Origin: Vitellaria paradoxa
Taxonomy: Eukaryota; Streptophyta; Magnoliopsida; Ericales; Sapotaceae
Direction: 5' to 3'
Assembly: GCA_019916065.1 (NCBI GenBank)
Contig: CM034241.1
Location: forward strand, 2,448,562 to 2,512,561
Length of the DNA: 64,000 nt
In this document: in pieces, positions 59,894-64,000 of the stretch
Position numbering within the stretch: position 1 is the stretch's first letter
Layout of the letters: each line of letters opens with the position of its first letter
The notes under the pieces: generated by a model
Seen by the model: the letters and a program-made list of their open reading frames with translations, nothing else
Database searches by the model: none
Told to the model about the DNA's origin: nothing
Translations under genes and position numbers: made by a program

Positions 59894-60196
59894 TGTAATG
59901 ACCCACATCCTATAATATAATGTTATTAATTTTGGCCTCAGTTACGTGCAGTGTGAGAATTTCTTAAGTAGTCACCCATCTTGATACTACTTTTTATCCA
60001 AACATTATTAGCCACGAAATTTCATTGGAATTTAATACTCTCGTGCCTTTAAAACACGTTTTACTAAAAAGATGTTTACTAATGTTTACTATTATGTGTA
60101 TGCGTGTGTGACACTTCACTCAATTATATTACAGTTGATGTGAGACATGAATGCTTTTATTGTATTTGGGTGATAGCTCGCTCACCAACCTTTACA
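59894..60196 (-). mobile_element. Cassandra-like TRIM LTR carrying a 5S-rRNA-like segment
   Basis: It starts TGTAATGACCCACATCC, like Cassandra LTRs. At about 59963-60055 the sequence AGTCACCCATCTTGATACTACT, then ATCCAAACATTATTAGCCACGAA, matches the reverse complement of plant 5S rRNA (CACCCATCCTAGTACTACT..CCAAGCACGCTTAACTTCGG) with base changes. The rest (GTGTGACACTTCACTCAATT, GATGTGAGACATGAATGC) also follows the Cassandra LTR order. The right boundary is uncertain. The strand given is that of the 5S-like part; the element itself reads in the plus direction. Confidence 0.62.
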
Positions 60197-61543
60197 CGTT
60201 CACCTACATTATATCTGATTCATCGTACTTTATTTTATTTCAAGAATAAAAATTACTCTTAAATTATATTTACAAGTCAAATTAATATATTTTATTTCTT
60301 CTCCAACTTTTAGAATTAAACTTTTATACCTTCTCGTAATACTATATCAAGATCATCAATACATTATTTGTTTTAAAATTTTGCAGTCACGCATGCACTT
60401 ATGCATAATCACAATAAAACAACACCAATTATTTTACTTCAACTTTACTAGTGAGAATTGAGCCGCCCAAAACAAATAACGGCAGTATTATAAAGTATAT
60501 ATAATAAAGTTCAATGGTCTATCATAATATGATGCGACTCAAAGATTGGGTAGGATTTTGAGAGAAAATTTTAGTTTGTAAAAGATATTATTCATTCATT
60601 AACTAATAAAAATCAATCTCAATTTTTAAATTTTAATTTGTGAGAAAAATATTTTGAAAATGTGTTGGTGTTTATTTATATATTTCTTATGTTGCTTAAA
60701 AAAAAAAAAACTCTAACAACCTCTATAAATCACTAAAATATCTATTACACATTTATATTTTACCACTTTTACTACTTTCAAAAAATTTTAATATTTTGCT
60801 AAAAATTGAAAAATTTAGAAGAAAATTAATTGAGTGCGAAATTTTTTTTTATAATCATATTTTTAAGTCGAAAACTTTCAAATGAGTACTATTATTACTA
60901 TTTTATACGAAATTTTTTTGAATTCGTTAGAACAGATTTAGAAAAACCATTATAACGGTTTTAGCGCTGTATATCTCCGAATATACTTTTTGAATCAGTT
61001 AGAATAGATTTGGAAAAATCGTTCTAATAGTTTAATGCAAAAGAGAGAAAAAAGAACTACTATGTAGAGTATTGAACGGCATTTTTTCGAATATGTTAAA
61101 ACTAATTTAGGAAACTGTTCTAACGATTTTGACATTATTTATCTAAAAAAACACGATTTAAAAAAAATATCAAACATCATTCTTTATCTAAAATCACGTT
61201 TTATCTTTTTTTTTTAATTTTTTATCACTTCAAATTCACACTAAATTGATTCAAAAATATTTAATTAAAAGCTTAAAAAATTAGGATAACCCCACAAATC
61301 CAAAGGTGGTGGTGGTTGGCCGTTGACGGAGCCAGTGGTCATATCTCATCAGACAGACGGACCCACGCTGAGCATGGCTGACGACAGCCTTCCTTCGCGC
61401 ACCGACAAGATGAGTTGTCCATACGTAACGCATTCTGTTGGCGACGCGTGGATTAACGAAAAATTAATAAAAAATTTCTGAGAACCTTCGTGTCGGCTTT
61501 TGTACTTTTTGATTGTTGGAAAATCGAATAGAAACTGCCAACT
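60197..61543. other. Non-coding stretch with another hairpin-unit MITE
   Basis: 60905-61250 contains three units of the GTTAGAAC..GTTCTAAC hairpin type (60944, 60998, 61097), ending in CACGTTTTATC and a T run, so it belongs to the family at 9401-9745. A less AT-rich patch at 61300-61540 has no recognised product. Confidence 0.5.
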
Positions 61544-62534
61544 GCGGGTGAGGGGGGTTGCCTGCAGCTGCTGCAATCGAATGAAACGACACCGTTTTGT
61601 CTAAAAACTTATTATTTTACTGAGACATATTAAACGGAAAGGCTGAGTGTGAAATAAAAAAAATTATAAATAAAATTAATTAATTTTTATTTGATTAGAA
61701 TAAAAATAAAATAAAATAAAATAAATATTTTTAATATAATTAAATAACTTTTAGCAACTTTTTAATATTTGGTAAAAGAAATATAAATTTTTGATAACGT
61801 TTGACAATTTTTTGTGTATTTGATAAAAATTTTTGAAACTTTTACGTGGAATTAAAGTGGAATAATGGTTATGCTTCTCGCCAACTCATCAAAAAATTAA
61901 TAAATTGGTAGTCTGCCACGTAAGATTATTAACAATATAAAATAAAAATATTTTTATATGATTAAGTAACTTTTTGGCAATTTTAAGTGAGTAATAAAAC
62001 AAATAAAAATAATTAATTTTTATAAATAATTCATTTTTATAAATAATTCATTTTTAATATACTTGTTAACAATATAAATATAAATAAATTTTATTTTAAT
62101 TTAATTTATAACATATTTTCTTGTAGTGGGGGTTGCAATCACGTGTTGACTGCAGCGGAGTGAAACGGCATCGTCAATTTTTTGATGAATTAATAAAGAG
62201 TATAATCATTATTTTACTTTAATCTCATTTAAAAGTTTCAAAAAATTTTACTAAACATATAAAAAATTGTCAGACGTTATTAAAAATTTATATTTGTTTT
62301 ACCAAATATTAAAAAATTACTAAAAGTTACTTAATTATATTAAAAATATTTTTATTTTATATTATTTTTTAACCTTATCAAATAAAAATTAATTATTTTT
62401 ATTTATAATTTATTTTACACCGCACTTAGCCTTTCCGTCTACCATGTGTCAGCAAGTTTTTTGACCAAAACGGTGTCGTTTCGCTCGACTGCAGCCACCG
62501 CAGTTAGCACGTGACTGCAGCCCCCCTCACCCGC
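61544..62534. repeat. Long inverted repeat, about 356-bp arms, 276-bp spacer
   Basis: 61544-61899 is matched in reverse complement by 62176-62534. Shared order from outside in: GCGGGTGAGGGGGG, a TGCAG-rich part, GAAACGACACCGTTTTG, ACGGAAAGGCT, AATTAATTTTTATTTGAT, AACTTTTAG..TTTTTAATATTTGGTAAAA, CATCAAAAAATT. The spacer ends with another copy of the terminal motif (GGGGGTTGCAATCACG.., TGAAACGGCATCGTC). It is best read as two copies of one MITE in head-to-head or nested arrangement. Confidence 0.85.
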
Positions 62535-62744
62535 CAACTACAGGTAGACAACACGAATTGAATCGTGTATGATTTGTCCATCGTACATGGCGACAGGGGG
62601 CCTGTAGTTGCGCCTAGCCGCAGCGGCTGCAATGGCCCAACAACGGTGTCGTTTTGGTAATTTTATTTGAATACAAATCACCGAAAACGCTGGTGGCAGC
62701 ATTGCAATGCGAGAAGGAAAATCCGTGGCCATTTGATCTGGGCC

Positions 62745-63552
62745 TAGGGACGAAAAGGGGCAGGGTTCTTGCGTTTAATTTCATTATTAAACTCGTTTAT
62801 TTTTACTTATCATTATCATTTTAAATTTATTTATTTTTTTAATTAGAATTTCAAATCCGTAAAATCCGTTTATGTTTAATTGGTCAAAATTATCCGTTAA
62901 ATACCCAATTTGAGATAAAAAATAAAAAAATTAGTAAGCGATAAAAATATTAAATTTATTAAATTGAACAAATTCATTAGTTAAATGACCTCCCAGTTTT
63001 TTTTTTTTTTAAGGTAAAAGAAATATACCATAAATAGTATAAGTAAATGTACAAAATACATAGGAGTATACAGTTGGAACAGTATAATAGGAATCACAGT
63101 TTATAAAAAACTTCCAAACCCACTAGGGATGCCGAAACAATCTATGACATGTGAAAATAACACATAACAAATCATAAATTAAACAAGCCCAAATGAATTA
63201 TCTCAACAAAGGCCAAAGTAGCTGCCAACAAAGCATAAATGACCTTGACTTAAGAAGTTCAAAAATCTTATTTTAGGGATAAAATTATATGTAAATATAT
63301 ATTTTATTTATTTTATTAAATAAGTACTTTACGGGTACCTTACAAGTATCAGGTCTCGAATACCCTATAAGTATAAATAAATATCGGGTATCGGGTACCC
63401 TACAGACAAATCCTAAACCCATCCCAAATCCACACGGGTATTAAATTTCAATCTCAAATCCATTCCAATCCCATTAGAGTATTTCCCAGTAAGTTTTTAT
63501 TGAGTTTGGTCGAGTCGAGTACCTTTATGTACCCGTCCCATTAACATTCCTA
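62745..63552 (-). mobile_element. hAT-type composite element, sister copy (808 bp)
   Basis: The ends TAGGGACGAAAAGGGG and (inverted) TAGGAATGTTAATGGG, flanked by TCTGGGCC / TTTGAGCC (62737-62744 and 63553-63560; 6 of 8 match), a decayed 8-bp duplication. Reverse-complemented it matches 21581-24917 in order: GGGTACC-rich arm, retroelement 3' segment (CATAGATTGTTT.., TGTATTTTGTACATTTA..), A run, then the TCATTTAACTAATGAATTTG arm. It lacks the 2.57-kb LTR-like insertion. Confidence 0.72.
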
Positions 63553-63560
63553 TTTGAGCC

Positions 63561-64000
63561 GGAGCATCATTTGCCAAGCACATTTTAAATATATGTGAAA
63601 TGTTGATTCTAGGTTGAGTTGAATTAATTTTGCATAATATTTTGTTTGAAATTTTATTTTAAGATTTAAAATTTTTAATAATTAAAATTCTAATTTTTAA
63701 TTAATTATAAAATGAGATTTTAATGACCATTTAATAAAACTGTAAAGATAAAATAATTACTGATACTCTATATTACAATTGATTAAAAGATAATGGCCTT
63801 AATTGTTATGGGAAAAAAAAAAAAAAAACTTAAGTCTTGAAATAAAATTGTAGCCTTAACATTTATGTGGTGAGTAAAATTTTAAATTTTATAGAGATTT
63901 ATATAAATTTTTAAAGTTTTCAGGGCTCCAATGACTCGCTAATTTAAAAATTTATGAAAAAATAAAAAATTCAAATTCAAGGTCACTACACTCCTTTCTA
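63561..64000. other. Non-coding end of window
   Basis: AT-rich with no supported feature. GAGTAAAATTTTAAATTTTATAG near 63872 resembles interior words of the 20701-type MITE. Confidence 0.4.

Noticed and set aside
59963..60055. Functional 5S rRNA gene
   Set aside because: Too many changes in the promoter boxes, and flanking sequence follows a Cassandra LTR.
1..64000. CRISPR arrays, operons, phage or organellar insertions
   Set aside because: Repeats found are transposon-related or simple; no spacer array, no bacterial gene order and no plastid or mitochondrial genes were recognised.

Overview
The window is AT-rich plant nuclear DNA, almost certainly from a flowering plant. Genes have GT..AG introns, plant-specific gene families are present, and the space between genes is packed with plant MITEs, SINEs, a degraded Copia element and LTR pieces. 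I cannot name the species. No bacterial-type operon, CRISPR array or organellar insert was seen.

Genes, all on the minus strand where intact or nearly so: (1) a five-exon ankyrin-repeat/PGG membrane protein of the ITN1-like family at 1-5934, with reading frame and splice phases intact but running off the left edge; (2) a HAKAI-type RING/C2H2 E3 ligase at 36139-38799, three coding exons; (3) a sugar-phosphate/nucleotide-sugar translocator of the TPT/DMT class at 43167-47077, four coding exons. Genes 2 and 3 are recognisable end to end but carry small indels that break the frame. Gene relics: a reticulon (RTNLB) fragment at 33263-33727 (+), a ribosomal protein eL33 (L35a) relic at 53389-54770 (-), a stub resembling the histone H3 tail at 31015-31095 (+), and a LINE ribonuclease H relic at 8511-8911 (+). 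Two phase-compatible exons of an unidentified gene lie at 28354-28704 (-).

Mobile DNA, left to right: Tourist-like and other AT-rich MITEs (0.7-5.7 kb); a 591-bp hAT MITE with 8-bp target duplication (7177-7767); hairpin-unit MITEs (9.4, 11.0, 58.3, 60.9 kb); a 790-bp TIR element (9893-10681); a Sirevirus-like Copia relic (about 13.1-18.2 kb) with most of pol deleted and a 1-kb MITE inserted; a scrambled repeat cluster containing a MITE and its empty site (20.3-20.9 kb); a 3.3-kb hAT-type element (21581-24917) carrying a 2.57-kb LTR-like insertion, with a sister copy in inverse orientation at 62745-63552; three tRNA-derived SINEs with target duplications (29.4, 55.8, 57.2 kb); a MULE-type MITE with 9-bp duplication (59347-59832); a Cassandra-like LTR with a 5S-rRNA-like segment (59894-60196); and a long inverted repeat with about 356-bp arms (61544-62534).

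The genes are unrelated to each other and form no pathway or cluster. I found no convincing undescribed multi-gene system. The most notable items are the composite hAT pair, the long inverted repeat, the MULE with an internal captured segment, the Cassandra-like LTR, and the run of frame-breaking indels in several conserved genes.
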